Positions 12,780 through 24,805 are shown, counted from the first letter of the stretch. The stretch is 53,739 nt of DNA from Paracamarosporium sp. OC-R06-R3 (GCA_019828545.1 JACVRA010000327.1:1-53739); one strand, 5' to 3'. Numbers and translations: made by a program. The notes: generated by a model not told the origin, from the sequence alone.

Positions 12780-14775
12780 ATGCCCAGGCCCAGGAGCAAG
12801 CAGCCGACCAACGGCGTGAAGCGCGACTTCGCCGACGACGCCGTGTCTTCCAGGAACCCGCCCTTCAAGAAGACGAAGCTGCTCGACGACAGCGACGGCG
12901 AAGCGGACGGCGACGATGGCGGCGTGTCGCTGAAGATCAACGAGGACTATGCGCGCCGTTTCGAGCACAACAAGAAGCGCGAGGAGCAGCACAGACGTAC
13001 GCATCACATGGCACGCCCGTTTGGAGTCAAAGCGCTAATTGCTCGCAGTCGAGGAGAAGTACGGCAAGAACAAGGCACTGCAAAACGAAGACGAGGACTC
13101 GGAAGACTCGCAAGAGGGTGTCGAGGAGGATGACGCCGGCGAACTTGTCACCGAAGACCTTGACCAGGAAATCTCCGCCACTCTGCAAGCCCTTCGCTCC
13201 AAGGACCCGCGCATATACGATTCGAGCATAAACTTTTTCAAAGAGCCAGAGGACGACGGCCCTACACAGGCGAATGGCACCGATAAGGAAGCTTCTATGA
13301 CGCTTAAGCAATACCACACCAAGAACCTGCTCCAAGGAAAGTTCGACGAGGAGGACGACACACCGCGCCCAACATACGCTCAGGAGCAGGAGGATGCCCG
13401 TCAAAACCTTGTCAAGGAGCTCAAAGCTACAGACGAGGACGACGAGGACGATGACTTTCTCGTTGCGAAATCTAGGTCTGAGCCTGCCCCAGAGAAGCGC
13501 ATCAAGATCACCGCACAAGACGTCGACAACGCCGATAAGGATCCCGAGACCTTCCTGTCCAACTTCATGGCTTCCCGCGCATGGGTGCCCAAAGGCGATT
13601 CGCGCTTTCAGCCACTCGAATCCGACGACGACGACGAGGATGCTGCTGCTGAAGAGTGGGAGAATTCGTACAACATGTATTTCGAGGATACCACTGGTGC
13701 GAACGAGAAGCTTGTCACGTACGCTCGTGATGCTGTTGCGAAGACTACAGTTCGTCGGGATGGAAAGAGCAGTCGAGCCAAGGCTCGTGAGGCTGCAAGA
13801 GCTAAGCGGGAAGCCGAAAGGAGGGAAAAGGAACAAGATCTCGCGCGGCTGCGAAAGCTCAAGATCGATGAGATGGAGCAGAAGGTCCAGAAGATTCGTC
13901 AAACAGGAGGCCTCAAGGGCAGAGACTTCAAGATCGATGAGTGGAAAGACGTTCTGGAAGCAGATTGGTCTGATGATCAGTGGGACAATGAGATGCAGAG
14001 GCGCTTTGGCGATGCATACTACGAAGACAACGATGCCATGTCGGAAAGTGATGATGAGGGCGCTGGAGCAAGCAAGAAGAAGAAGACGAAGAAGCCTAAG
14101 TTCGACGACGACATTGATATCAAAGATCTGATCCCAGATTTCAAGGACGATGATGATGACGAGCGGCCTCAATTCACTTTGTCGGATGACGAGGATGCTG
14201 AAGCTGGTGCGGAAGACATGGACGTGGATGACGACGGTGATGAAGACGTGGAGTCAAAAGCTAAAAAGACTTCGAAACAGCGCAAGCAGGAGCGCGCAGA
14301 TGCAAAGAGCGCCACGCGTCGCGATCGCCGCCTCATCGAAAACCTCGTTAACGACAGCTTGCAGTACGAAGCCGCCCTAGCAACATCATCTCGCAAAGCA
14401 CCAAAGGGTTTCCGCTACCGCGAGACCTCACCCACTACGTTTGGCATGACGTCGCGCGATATCCTCCTCGCCAGCGACAAGCAGCTCAACGAGTTTGCTG
14501 GCCTTAAGAAGCTCGCTGCGTTCCGAGATCCTGCCAAGAAGAAAAAGGACAAGAAGCAGCTCAGCAAGAAGGCTAGATTAAGGCAATGGAGACAAGAGAC
14601 ATTTGGTGATGCTGAAGGGCCAAAGGGAGGATTCGAGACGATACTCAAGGACGATGAGGGAGCTGTAAACAGTAACGATGGCGCTAGTGCGGAGCCAGAG
14701 AATGGGAATATTCACGAGGGTGAACGCAAGAAGAAGAGAAAGAGGAAAGGAAAGAAGAGTGCCGTGGAAGCGTGA
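12780..14775 (+). CDS. KRI1: Kri1 ribosome biogenesis factor
   Basis: Nucleolar protein needed for 40S subunit assembly, known in yeast to bind the snoRNA-associated factor Krr1. Exon 1 is 12780-12996 and exon 2 is 13049-14775 (intron 12997-13048, phase 1), giving 647 aa. The N-terminus and middle are highly acidic, with many D/E runs. A basic helical region (about 300-390) is followed by the Kri1 signature, and the C-terminal family block begins about residue 525 with KGFRYRETSPTTFGM and continues through LNEFAGLKKLAAFRDP. The protein ends in a lysine-rich tail typical of nucleolar proteins. The start is the ATG that gives the basic MPRPRSK N-terminus directly downstream of the promoter. Confidence 0.95.
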
Positions 14776-15476
14776 TTCTAGCCAACGAAACGTAGATTGA
14801 GTACTTGAGCTTCGTGACCACCCACGAGCTTCCAATTCTAATCAGACCAGTCTCGGCCTCTTGAATATCGCAAAGATGTGTCACTATGTTTTAGAGCAGC
14901 TAAAATGCCTCGGGTCTTGCTACAGGATCGCGTGCGTTCGCGACTATCTCGGCCGAACGTTTGTTGCAGTGGTAATGCTCGTTTAGGTAGTTAGAACTTC
15001 TACAATAATGCGCAAAGCATGCTCCAGCTCGGACATCGTCTGGCAGCAAGGCTAGACACCAAGTCAGCGCGCAGGACGATTCGGCAGTTCCTGTGATAAA
15101 TAAGGTGTTGTGACGCAGGACGCATTCCCCATGTATGCTAGCGCACCGTCTCCCACGTTGCACAGCTCACCGGTTTGGACCCCTTCTATCCACACAGCCA
15201 CCAAAGGCCCCTCCCGTCCCTCGTGGGCTGAGCTCCACATCTCCGAGATGTCGTGGCGATCGCCATGCTGTTCGGTGTCGGCGGGGCTGGCCGGACGCTG
15301 ACAGTACATACTGTTTGCGCGAATGCGCAGTTGCAGGCATCTTTCGGCATCCTTCAGGCAGACATAACATCGGCCGCGCTCGCACCATTGCTCGCAAACT
15401 GTCGGCTGCTATCGCCACGCTCATTTTGTGCTTTTCTTGCGACGCACTGTCATCCTAGAAATTGAGCTTTTGCGCA
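14776..15476. other. Intergenic region KRI1 to C2H2 gene
   Basis: About 700 bases. It should contain the KRI1 3' UTR and the promoter of the C2H2 gene. Overlapping short frames on both strands at 15110-15465 lack splice support and recognisable protein character. I see no repeats. Confidence 0.4.
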
Positions 15477-17360
15477 ATGGAGACTATCGCTTGGAGCGAG
15501 GTTTCGTACGAGCAGGCTCCGTTGCCGAAGCTCAGGATTGCGCAAGAGTGTCCTAGAAGAGACTCTCTGAGCTCATCAAGAACCCAAGACTCCGGATATA
15601 TTAGTGACCCTGAGATATCACTGTCGCCGCTTGATTTTGTCGGTCCAAATCTGGGTGAGTCTACCACGTTTCACTATAGCCTTCGACTATAGCCTTCCCT
15701 AACATCAACGCTTAGTACCCCATACATCGTCTGATTTTACCTATGACTCTTCAGCACTGTTCGATGTAAAGGAAGTCGCATCCTCTAGGACGAAACGGTT
15801 GGCTGTCACGACCTACAACCCTATCCAAGCAAAGAAGCACAAAATCAATCAGGAGATCGCCTCGATTCCTAGGATTAAGGTCACGAGTAATCCGACACCT
15901 GTTGGGAGCACAGTAGACAAAGCCTACGATTGTTTGATAACAGGATCTGCCGAGGAATCTTCACGTAACGAGGGCACCGAGCATTGGGTCAAAGACAACC
16001 TCCATCCCGAAGCCACTCCCAACGAAAGGAATCTATCAATCGTTTCTTTAGATTCCACCGGAAGTTGTGACATGTATTCTAACACTGACGACAACAGCGA
16101 TGATGAGACTGGCAACATTGACGTACCAGAAACTCTGTCAAAGGCCACATTGAAAACGATTGAACTTATCATGAGAAAGATTGAGGCCAACTTGGGATAT
16201 GCTGCATATATGCAGTGCGCTGGAGGTCACACATCCAAAACGCAAGGCGGTACCAACCAGTCCCGTGGCAGCACCAACAATTCGCGTGGCAGCCGTTCCT
16301 CCCAAGCGTCCAGTGGTAAGCGCAAAGCACGCTCAGACGAAAGTCTTCCGCCAGACGACCCAGACGAAGATGATGCAAAAAGACGCCGGGCATCAGTCAC
16401 TACTACGACCGAGGACTCGGAGACCGGACCTCGCTATGCATGCCCATTTTTCAAACACGACCCTAATCGCTACCGCCATCGGCGCACGTGCGGAGGCCCC
16501 GGCTGGCCCACTGTGCATAGGATGAAAGAGCACTTGTACCGCGCGCATGCGCAGCCCATCTTTTGTCCACGTTGCTATGCCATGTTTGATGTGGACGCGG
16601 ACTTCTCGGCCCATATACGAGGCAATCCTTGCCAAATCTCTGCGCCGCAGCCTATCGAGGGAATAGATCGGAGGACCTTTGAAAGCTTGAAAAAGAGAAC
16701 TCCAGCGTTAAGACTAGAGGAAGACAAATGGAGGGATGCGTATCAATTGCTATTTCCGGACGTAGCGGCGTCGGATATCCCTTCCCCATGTAAGAGATTC
16801 ACACCAAGCTCTCAAGTCGCACGCTAACAGAAGGTAAAGATTATGACAGCGACTCACCCAGTGAAGAGTCTCGTCGATTCCGTCGCGAGCTGCTCGAGCG
16901 GGTCCGACAAGAACTCTTTGCCGCGGCCGATCGCGAGCCCGGGCCTGTAGAGCAAAAACTGCTCCAGCAAGTGGCTGGCATCATTCGCAGGTGTGAGAGC
17001 GAACTTTTGGAGTCATTCTACGCGCCGCCGGGCACCCAGCCGTCGTCATTGCCGCCGAGCCGGCGTACCTCCGACGACACAACAGCTGTGGACAATAATC
17101 CTTCTCGATCTGGTTTTCCAACCCAGATTGGTTACAATGCGCCGCCTGGGCAGCTGCCAACTGATCCACCGGTGAGCCCGCGTATGATTGCTCATGATCC
17201 AGGAGCCCAATTGCCTATTGGTGGATGGAATGATACGAGCATCTTCTCCTCAGATCAATGGCTCAACTGGAACATCCTCTTCCCTCCTGGGCCCGAAATA
17301 CCAGGGACGGAGCGCGAGGACGCTTTCATGGCACTAAGTGCGTCTGTGTGGACTCGATGA
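15477..17360 (+). CDS. C2H2-type zinc-finger protein
   Basis: A nuclear-type protein of a family that is expanded in Dothideomycetes and mostly uncharacterised. Exons 15477-15654, 15716-16789 and 16834-17360 give 592 aa. A Ser-rich N-terminus and an SKTQG/SRGS-rich linker precede the zinc region (about 299-365). This region starts YACPFFKHDP, has an atypical finger CPFF...RTCGGPGWPTVHRMKEHLYRAH, and then a second finger CPRCYAMFDVDADFSAHIRG. After it comes a typical block with KWRDAYQLLFPDV. Exon 3 encodes an Arg/Glu helix and a Pro-rich tail. The second intron ends in tandem acceptors CAG-AAG: the first gives an immediate TAA and only the second keeps the downstream frame open. Regulatory targets are unknown. 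Confidence 0.82.
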
Positions 17361-17688
17361 TGGACTCGAGGGGTAATCCTTTATCAGGTGTATTGATACA
17401 TAATGTATAGTTCTCATATCATGGATATTCACTGTGCTGGAAGCAGGTATATACAAGGTTTACTGTTGAGTAAAGAATACATGCAGATTCCAAGTTTTGG
17501 ATGCAAGACCTCAAAGTCCATCTAAATGTGTAGCCCCACGTTGACGCACGCGACCACGCGCACGCGCCTCGAGGTCGCGCTAGACGGATTGGGATGGCGC
17601 CTTCTCCGAAGTCCCGCAGGCGCTCTGCACAGTACACTTTGCGTACATGAGTGTCATTCATGTGCTTCCACTCCGTCCAGCCTGATTG
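17361..17688. other. Intergenic region C2H2 gene to mitochondrial-type gene
   Basis: About 330 bases with the 3' UTR of the C2H2 gene and the promoter and leader of the following gene. A GC-rich block lies at 17540-17620. No coding feature is visible. Confidence 0.45.
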
Positions 17689-18687
17689 ATGAGGCCGACC
17701 GCACCCCTCACGGCGATATTCGTGCCCATACTGTCACCTCCGCTTCAGATTTCGTTGCAATCGCTACGATGGCTCTCCCGCCGCACGCCTCTCGCACGCC
17801 CGCCGTCATCGCCGCAATGTCGCTCACTCCACTTGTACAAAACGGCCAGAGCAAAAACGGTGCTCGGCATGCACAAGGTCCTTCCCTTCTCGCGATACGA
17901 CCCACCTGATCTGGCCTCGTCAAACCATAAAATAAACATTGTAAAGGTTGCTGTGAGGGACATTGTGGATATCCATGAGATGGTCGCAGAAGGTCTCACG
18001 CTGCAACAAGTCTACGATGACCACATAGGACCCGGGAAGATACTGCGCCACGCCGTCACTGTAAAGAAGGAGTTGGCACCCGCAAATCCAGAGGAGTTGG
18101 AGAAACTGCAGACTGCTCAGACACATAACAATTACGTCGTTTTAGACGCATACAGCACGAATTCCCATGCCGCAATCACCGAGAAGAAGGCGATCAAAGC
18201 GAGGGGGGATCTGGTTGAGATAAAGCATCTCGCATCTCTGCGCAAAGTCCACCTCCTGCTCCACACGCCAGTGGAACATTTCAGCATCATGATGGACAAG
18301 GCCTACCGGTGCATCGAAGACGGGTGCCCCGTCGAATTCAGCATTCGCATACGCAACGTCACGATACAAAAGTTTGAGAAAATAAAGTCCGAATCCCAGG
18401 ACCTTTTCGACTATGCCTTCAGACGGTTTCCGCACCTCCGGCCTGATTTCATCCTCAAGGGCATGCCGGAGGGATCGAGGTTCGTGATTCTACCTTTCTC
18501 AGACGGTAGACATGTGCAGTTTGTGATTGGTCGGAAGTTGAAAGGTGATCCTCTGGGGAACACTGACCTTACTAAACGCCTGTTGAATGTCAAGAAGGCG
18601 GTCGCGCAAGCTGTGGAAGAAGGGATGTTGGACCAGGTGCCCAGGTCGGTGCGGTTTGCGCAAGTCAAGGAGGGGGGTAGGAAGTAA
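17689..18687 (+). CDS. Predicted mitochondrial protein, possible IF3-C-like region
   Basis: An intronless 332-aa protein, conserved-looking but not one I can name with certainty. The first 65 residues are rich in Arg, Ser and Leu with almost no acidic residues, as in a mitochondrial presequence, and are followed by the block MHKVLPFSRYDPP. In the middle, the stretch LRKVHLLLHTPVEHFSIMMD, then KAYRCIEDGCPVEFSIRIR, resembles the pattern of the translation initiation factor IF3 C-terminal domain (an amphipathic helix followed by fL..G..V.f.i.). That likeness is inference from pattern alone. A later block reads HLRPDFILKGMPEGSRFVI. A role in mitochondrial translation is plausible but unproven. 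Start is the ATG at 17689; the upstream frame is closed within two codons. Confidence 0.7.
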   Translation: MRPTAPLTAIFVPILSPPLQISLQSLRWLSRRTPLARPPSSPQCRSLHLYKTARAKTVLGMHKVLPFSRYDPPDLASSNHKINIVKVAVRDIVDIHEMVAEGLTLQQVYDDHIGPGKILRHAVTVKKELAPANPEELEKLQTAQTHNNYVVLDAYSTNSHAAITEKKAIKARGDLVEIKHLASLRKVHLLLHTPVEHFSIMMDKAYRCIEDGCPVEFSIRIRNVTIQKFEKIKSESQDLFDYAFRRFPHLRPDFILKGMPEGSRFVILPFSDGRHVQFVIGRKLKGDPLGNTDLTKRLLNVKKAVAQAVEEGMLDQVPRSVRFAQVKEGGRK

Positions 18688-19761
18688 TCCCTTGATATTG
18701 GTATCACAAAAGGCGGGCGGTGATCGGCGCGCCGTATTTTGTTGAAAAGGGCATGGGTAACGCGTCTATGGATTTTGAGCGTGAATAACGAGAAGAGAGC
18801 GAAGTATGAGGCATGGACCGCATAGAGTGGCAGCAGCTCAAGATGCATGGTCCCGTGCGCCGAGGACGTATTCAAGCCACTTGGTCATTCCTTGAACAAG
18901 GTGATTGAGAGGATGAGCAAGGAAGAAAAGAGTGAGCAGCACAAGAGAGAAACAGAGGCAAATCTGTTGGGTCAGGACATGAAGCAAGAGGAGGCAAATA
19001 AGGCTGAAGAGATGCAGGATGCATAGTAGAGTGTCACCTCTACCTCTCTCGTCTAGAAAACATAAGAAATAAAATTTTACGAACAGCATAGTGCGACGTT
19101 TGGCAGTGGTCTGTCTTCTTCCTGTACAACATGTAACATAACGAGCTATTCACACACCCAATGGGGCCAAACAGCTGTACAACAATAGAGGCACAATATT
19201 GCACAGTTGCTGTGGTGTTGACCAATTGATGACATAAGAGACAGCCCAAGAATAGGCTGGCGTACAGTAGTGTTGTGCTCGCGACGTAATTTCCCAAAAC
19301 AGCGCGCGGGTTGACGGATCCGGCGCGGTGATGAGCGGGCGGCGCAGCATGGGCGGTGTTGGAGGTCAATAGCAAAGATAGTTTCGAGGCCACGCCCGGG
19401 TACTACGCCGCGCCGGTGTGACGGTGATTGGGATGGTGTTTGGGCGATGACGATGCACCTGCAGGCGTCGGCTTGGCAGGCAGCGCAGGGCTGAAGGCAG
19501 AGAGACCACATTTCCATGGGCCATGCCCCCATAAGCCCGAGACCTCACCCCTACATTCCCGCACGCGCGTCCCCCCGGACCCTTTATCTTTGCTCGCCGG
19601 CGCAGGGTTTCCCAATACCGCATGCCTATCCGCCGCCCTCGCGCTCCTCGCTGCCCCTCGATAGCGCCTCCCCGTCGAGTGCTCGCCCTCGCCGCCCGCG
19701 TAACCGGCTCCGTGCCCAGCCTGCGGCCCAGCACCGCCGACGACGCTCCCCCAGCACCCCG
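18688..19761. other. Intergenic region upstream of EFR3
   Basis: About 1.07 kb with the 3' UTR of the upstream gene and the EFR3 promoter. The right third (19520-19760) is C-rich, with CT tracts shortly before the ATG, as in fungal housekeeping promoters. Minus-strand frames at 19040-19797 have no splice support or family resemblance and are not called. Confidence 0.45.
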
Positions 19762-22700
19762 ATGAACGCCGCGCGGCAGGCGTGCCGGCCAAAGCATCAG
19801 GTCCTGGTCCTCAAGTGCTACCCCAAGTTCATCAAGAACAATGTCGAGGTCAAGGCCAATTCGTCCGAGCTGAGCTACCTGCTGTACTACGCGAGCACGC
19901 GACGGAGCAAGCTGCAGAAGGTGGGCGACTTTCTCGACAAGCGCACCACCGCCGACGTCTGGAAGGTCCGCACCGGGTGCGTTCTTCTCTCTTTTCCCCG
20001 ATTTTCAATGGCCGGGGTTCACAGTTAATTGGGAACAGAAATGTCCAGGTGACCCTGCAGATCCTCAAGGCCCTCATCGAGAAATGCCCCCGCGACCTCC
20101 CCCTCTATGCCGGCGCTGTGCTGCGCAGTCTCCGCACCATCCTCAAGTCAAACGATGTGGCCATGGTCGAGGAGTCGGTGCCCACCTTCGAGGCCCTCTG
20201 CGCCCACCAGGACCCCGCCAGTCTCGCCGCCGACCAGGACTACATCAAGCAGTACGAGGAGATTGTGCAGCTGTACGCCCAGTTCGCGTCTAAAGAGGTT
20301 GGGAAAACAGGCAAAGCACCCGTCAGCTGGCCCGTCGCAATACGCTTCCGCAAGTCAGGGCTGCAGGCGCTCAAGGCAGTCGCATCCTCGGAGTCGCTCG
20401 GATCGGAGACGGGGCGCCAGCTCGCTGCTATAATTCCCGTTATCCTGTTGAACGTGTTTTCCGATACCGGAGAGTACCTGCGCCGCCTCCAGAACCGTGA
20501 GAATGAGAAGGAGGAGCATGAGAAAGTCGAGCAGCTACGCCGGCGGCAGAGTATATCTACTGTGCGAACAGACGAGGAAGAAGCCGATCCGGTCGCTGCT
20601 TCAGGAACCACCGAGGAGGCGGACAAGATTGCAGAAGAGGAGGTTGGCGTGATCGCTTTAGAGGCACTGCGACACATCTTCTTGGGCGTCAACCGCGGGC
20701 AGCTACGGCTCGCCACCTCTGCGGTCCTCAAATTCATCGGGGGCCATGTGAAGCCACAAGAGCACATTCAAGACAACAGCACAGGAAATTGGGCGACAAC
20801 TCTCATGAGCATGATCTGCTCGTGGGCGCCCGTTCAAGATAGATATGCGATTCTGGTTGGCATCGTCGAATCCCTCGTCCGCAGTCCTATCGTGGAAAAC
20901 GACCTTGAACGACAGCTAGTGCTCGCGACCGTTATTAATAATCTTCTTGGCTCGACCATTAACTTCATTGGACTCAGCGTGATGGACGTGTTGCTTGGCC
21001 TAATTTCTCACACCTTATTACTTTTGCAACTTGGCGGACCCGGAACCTCCATAATGCCGCATGAGCAACAGAGCACCTCGGTGCTCTCTGAAAAGGACGC
21101 TGCTACTCCTAAAACTTCCGGAAATCTAAACGGCGTGGTCATGGAAATCGTGAACGAGCCCTCGGAATTCCGGTTACAGTTGCTCGACACTGTGAAAAAA
21201 TGCATGGCTAGCTTAGCAGTCCATGTGTACTACACTGATCAAATTTCGGACATGGTCGCAGCGATATTGAGTCGGTTAAAGCCATCCCCCATAGCTGGGG
21301 TATCCGCTGTTGCAGAAGCGATAGAGGATCCGTCGGGAACTGTCAAATCTGTTGCGGATTCAGCAAACCTTCGAGAGCGGTCGCCGTACATAGACCGATT
21401 CTTCTCATTCGACACGGCTCGTTTAGCTGCCCTTGAGACCGTGAGGAACATTATCAAAACCGCAAACACTCGGAGACTCGACGGATCCACGGCGTCTGTT
21501 CCGCGAGGCTCAGTGAGCGTTCGGGCTTGGGAGGGTACGCAGTGGCTGTTACGTGATCCCAGTGGAGAAGTTCGCAAGAGCTATGTCGACGCTCTGGTCA
21601 CGTGGTTGACTCTAGAGAAGAAGAAAGAGGATCTGAAGTACACGGACGACTATCGCAGGAAGGAAAGGGAGAGCGAGAAAGGTATGCTTGCAAGGCGAGC
21701 TGTTTCCAACGCTTCACAGCGAGAAAAGTCTCCTCGGAGAGGAAAAAACACCTTCCTCGCTCTCTTGCATCTCGCAGTCTACGAAAATGCCTTGCACCTC
21801 GTCGATTCTGAACCGGATCTATTATTGCTTCACCTACTTCTGACCACTCTAATCAATAAGCTTGGTGTCAACGCGATCCGGACAGGTCTACCTATGATAC
21901 TGCGATTACAAGAGGATATCCAGACGATTGAAAACCCCGGTGCAAAGGTGCGAATAGGCACTCTGGTCCATGGTTATCTATGGGCTCTTAGTATCGCTTT
22001 GGACTTTGAAACATCGACGGTCGGCAGGATCATTCACTCTGAAATTTCCCGGCGAAACGAGAAAGGCTTATGGGTCAAGAGCATTCACGTCCCGCCGATG
22101 CCTCTCAACCAAATCGAAACCCCACACTCGGAGCCAATTAAGCTGCCAGCTGATCTCGTTCAAACTGAAGCTCTCAAGCCATTTGATAATCGCGATGCTC
22201 TTGTCGATAAGATTGCGGATGGTTATGCCAACTCTCTACATTCTCCTCCCTCTAGTCCACCTGGCTCGCCTGGTCGCTCTATGTCGGTCGCTGCTGGACC
22301 GGGTCGCTCCATGTCAATAGCAATGACCGCCCCTGCGACCCTGCAGCCTCCGCCACATCTTTCTTACAAGGTCAAAGAAGAACTGCTTGCTGATTGGAGC
22401 AGAGAGGCTTGTCTTGCGACGAACACCAAGGACCCTTCGTCAGCGTCTATGACAGGCTCACGAACTGCAACTTCAGCACAAAAGAACAACTACCTCGGCG
22501 TCACCATTCCCAACGGCAATCTGGATAGTGCTGCAAACTCTCCAGTGCCTTCTCCTCGACGCGCCCGCAGCCGGCCTCCTTCCCTAGCATACGGTCTTGT
22601 TGGACGCGTAGCTTCTCCTAATCGACATCAGAGCCCGTCACGAACCCCCGGCAGCAACTCTTCTGCTCGCTCTACTGTTCGCGTAGACGACCTGAAGCGC

Positions 22701-23318
22701 GTGCTCTCCGGCTCAGCACCACGGACCTCCTATTCCATGCGTGCTGCAAGCCAACGCAACCACACTTCGTCTGTCGACTCCTCAGCTTCCGAGTCTATGG
22801 TTAGCGTCCACAGCCTCTCAGACGCCTCCTTCATCACCACAGATCACAATAATTCTCAGCATGTCCAGGCACCTTCAACCCCTACCGCAACGCAAACCCC
22901 AACCACGGCATCCCGCCCTGCGTCTGGCATGTCCAACTCGCCGCCTTCACCCAGCAATGCTCAATTTGCCCGCGCCCGTGCATACTCCAGGGACGCTGTC
23001 CCCCCTGTTCCGCCCATACCAGACTCCCTCCGCGACAAAAGCATTAGTCCTGCTGCTGATCGCCCGAAGACTGCGCCGGGTGGAAACGCGAACGGAAGCA
23101 TGGAGGTGCGGAAGAGCAGGAGCATCAAGCGGACGAGTCAGAGTCAGGCGAGCAAGAGCGTCAAGGAGAGGAGTGCGAGTAGGGGGCGCGGTAGTGCGAA
23201 TGGGTACGTTGCCGCGAAAGTGAAGAAGCCTGACTTCTCGGGGTTCTTGGACAGCATTGATGTTGATGGGGATGAGGAGGAGGCTGGAGTGGACAGAGTG
23301 GGTAGGGCGCCTTATTAA
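19762..23318 (+). CDS. EFR3: EFR3 plasma-membrane PI4-kinase anchor
   Basis: Efr3 is a peripheral plasma-membrane protein that recruits the Stt4 phosphatidylinositol 4-kinase with Ypp1. Exon 1 (19762-19976) and exon 2 (20039-23318) join in phase 2 across intron 19977-20038 to give 1164 aa. The N-terminal block RPKHQVLVLKCYPKF, then ELSYLLYYASTRRSKLQKV, is diagnostic. The next 600 residues are helical-repeat material. From about residue 820 the protein is Ser/Pro-rich with many likely phosphorylation sites and a basic end (SRSIKRTSQSQASKSVKERS), then an acidic tail. A cysteine at position 8 and nearby basic residues could help membrane attachment. A frame starting 20 bases downstream reads through the intron, but it lacks the conserved N-terminus and is rejected. 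Confidence 0.93.
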
Positions 23319-23764
23319 AAAGGTGGTGCTTTGGCCGGGTCGTCTCGCTTTTGTCTCCTGCCTTTGCTTCGCTTCTAGGGGTAGAGATGCATGCGTGCGT
23401 GTATGGCATTTCTTGTTTATTGTTCCACAATTTTGGCTTTTTTGCTTTTCCATTTGTGGATCTTGACTCGAGTTTTATTTTTCTCTGGCTTTGATATCCT
23501 GCTGTAGGCGGTTGAGATGGTATTTGGTGGAAATTCGCTGGTTTCTTCTGGGGTTGGAATGGTCGTGTGAGGGTGAGTTTGTGAGTGATGCGCCTTGTTT
23601 GTATTATAGGTGGCGGTTAGCATTGGTGCAGCGGGGGTTTGGAGGGGAGGGAGGTGTACATGGAGGAAGTGGGGATGTAGATAGCAAGTGAGCTCGGATT
23701 TAATTGATAAATATGGGGAGTGTGTTGTGTGTATGTCCATATGAAGTAATCTGCTAGGTCTAAT
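23319..23764. other. Convergent 3' intergenic region
   Basis: About 446 bases between the stops of EFR3 and the 2EXR-like gene. T-rich and G-rich tracts are consistent with UTR. No gene is visible. Confidence 0.5.
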
Positions 23765-24805
23765 TTACCCTTCTTCAGTATTGAAAACGTTATGGTTCAA
23801 AGCCTTACTATACAAATGATGGAGATACACTCTCCAGTCCACCTCCCAGTCCCTGTCCTCGTCCTCGTCCTTCGGAAAACTATGGTGACAGTATGCGCCA
23901 TCCATGTCATCGCTATCCTCATCACTGTCCTCCGCCCCTTCCTCGCCTTGCTCATCATCTCCAGCGTCCTCTTTCACCAGGTCCGCAAGTCCACTCTCAA
24001 TCTCCCACAGCTCAACATCAAGCGGCTGCTGCTCCCCCACCTTTTCGACCTCCCCCTTCTCGGGCTCATTGAAAACCAACGAGTAATCCCTCGACTCCCC
24101 AAACCCCCTCTCCGGCATCAACGTCAACCGCACATTAGTCGAAATCCCGCGCTTTTCCAACATCTTAAACATGAGCATCTCTGGCACAGACGCACTCTTC
24201 GGCCACCTCCTCCAAAGCTGGAACTCCACGCTGCGCAAATGCTTCGCACCAAGCAACACACACCACTCTTCGTCAGTGGAGAACCCCAGCTCCCCGCTCC
24301 GTTCGCACACAAAATCCCTCAGCTTCGCAGCATACACGGCCGGCATGCAAAGCTCCAGCATCCCGTCCCACCCCCTCGTAACATGCAACTTCGTAAGCAC
24401 GTCCCTCGCCAAAACCCCACTCGCGTACCAGTCCGTCCCCAGAAATTTGCCCAACTTCTCGTTCTCCGCCACAGGAAACTCGAAGTAATTCGTGCTGTAA
24501 AACACACCTGCTACCTCTGCGGCGACGACGGGGTCCACGATGGACGCGTTCATGTAGCAGAAGGGGTCCGGCGGGAGCGCCATGTACCGCGCGTCGAACG
24601 AGCCGGGGTAGTACTCTGTGAAGATGCGGTGGCCGGGCATGGAGTCTGTGTAGAGGTGGGCGTAGATTTTTAGGCGGAGTTCGAGGGGTAGGCGGAGGAG
24701 GAGGCGGGAGAAGTCGAGGTAGGTTTGCTGGATTTGTGGGTGTGTCAGGGCGAGTTGGGATAGGGTGCGCCCGTTGTTGTAGGCGTAGAAGGTTTCGCAG
24801 TACAT
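23765..24805 (-). CDS. 2EXR/F-box-like domain protein
   Basis: A 346-aa, intronless protein of the large fungal group that begins with an F-box-like '2EXR' motif: here LLLRLPLELRLKIYAHLYT near residue 35, followed by a variable body. The C-terminal part is strongly acidic (GDDEQGEEGAEDSDEDSDD) and ends in a Trp/Asp-rich stretch. These proteins are often assumed to act as substrate adaptors for ubiquitin ligases, but evidence is scarce. The frame is open upstream to 25036, but it has no ATG at the far end. The ATG at 24805 has A at -3 and gives the N-terminus MYCETFYAYNNGRTL, so I use it. Divergent from the MFS gene at 25779. Confidence 0.8.
   Translation of the reverse strand: MYCETFYAYNNGRTLSQLALTHPQIQQTYLDFSRLLLRLPLELRLKIYAHLYTDSMPGHRIFTEYYPGSFDARYMALPPDPFCYMNASIVDPVVAAEVAGVFYSTNYFEFPVAENEKLGKFLGTDWYASGVLARDVLTKLHVTRGWDGMLELCMPAVYAAKLRDFVCERSGELGFSTDEEWCVLLGAKHLRSVEFQLWRRWPKSASVPEMLMFKMLEKRGISTNVRLTLMPERGFGESRDYSLVFNEPEKGEVEKVGEQQPLDVELWEIESGLADLVKEDAGDDEQGEEGAEDSDEDSDDMDGAYCHHSFPKDEDEDRDWEVDWRVYLHHLYSKALNHNVFNTEEG

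Noticed and set aside
11623..12819. 398-codon plus-strand frame opposite the SIP3-like gene
   Set aside because: Antisense shadow of the BAR-like region; it has Arg/Ala/His-rich shadow composition and no family resemblance.
13027..14172. 381-codon minus-strand frame opposite KRI1
   Set aside because: Artificially Leu/Val-rich because it is antisense to acidic Asp/Glu codons; KRI1 on the plus strand is certain.
19782..20038. Alternative EFR3 start in another frame, reading through the first intron
   Set aside because: It loses the diagnostic EFR3 N-terminus encoded by 19762-19976 and reads a Pro/Gln-rich nonsense stretch; the GT-AG intron 19977-20038 joins the proper frames.
23792..24673. 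293-codon plus-strand frame opposite the 2EXR-like gene
   Set aside because: His/Arg/Leu-rich shadow; the minus-strand protein has the recognised F-box-like motif.
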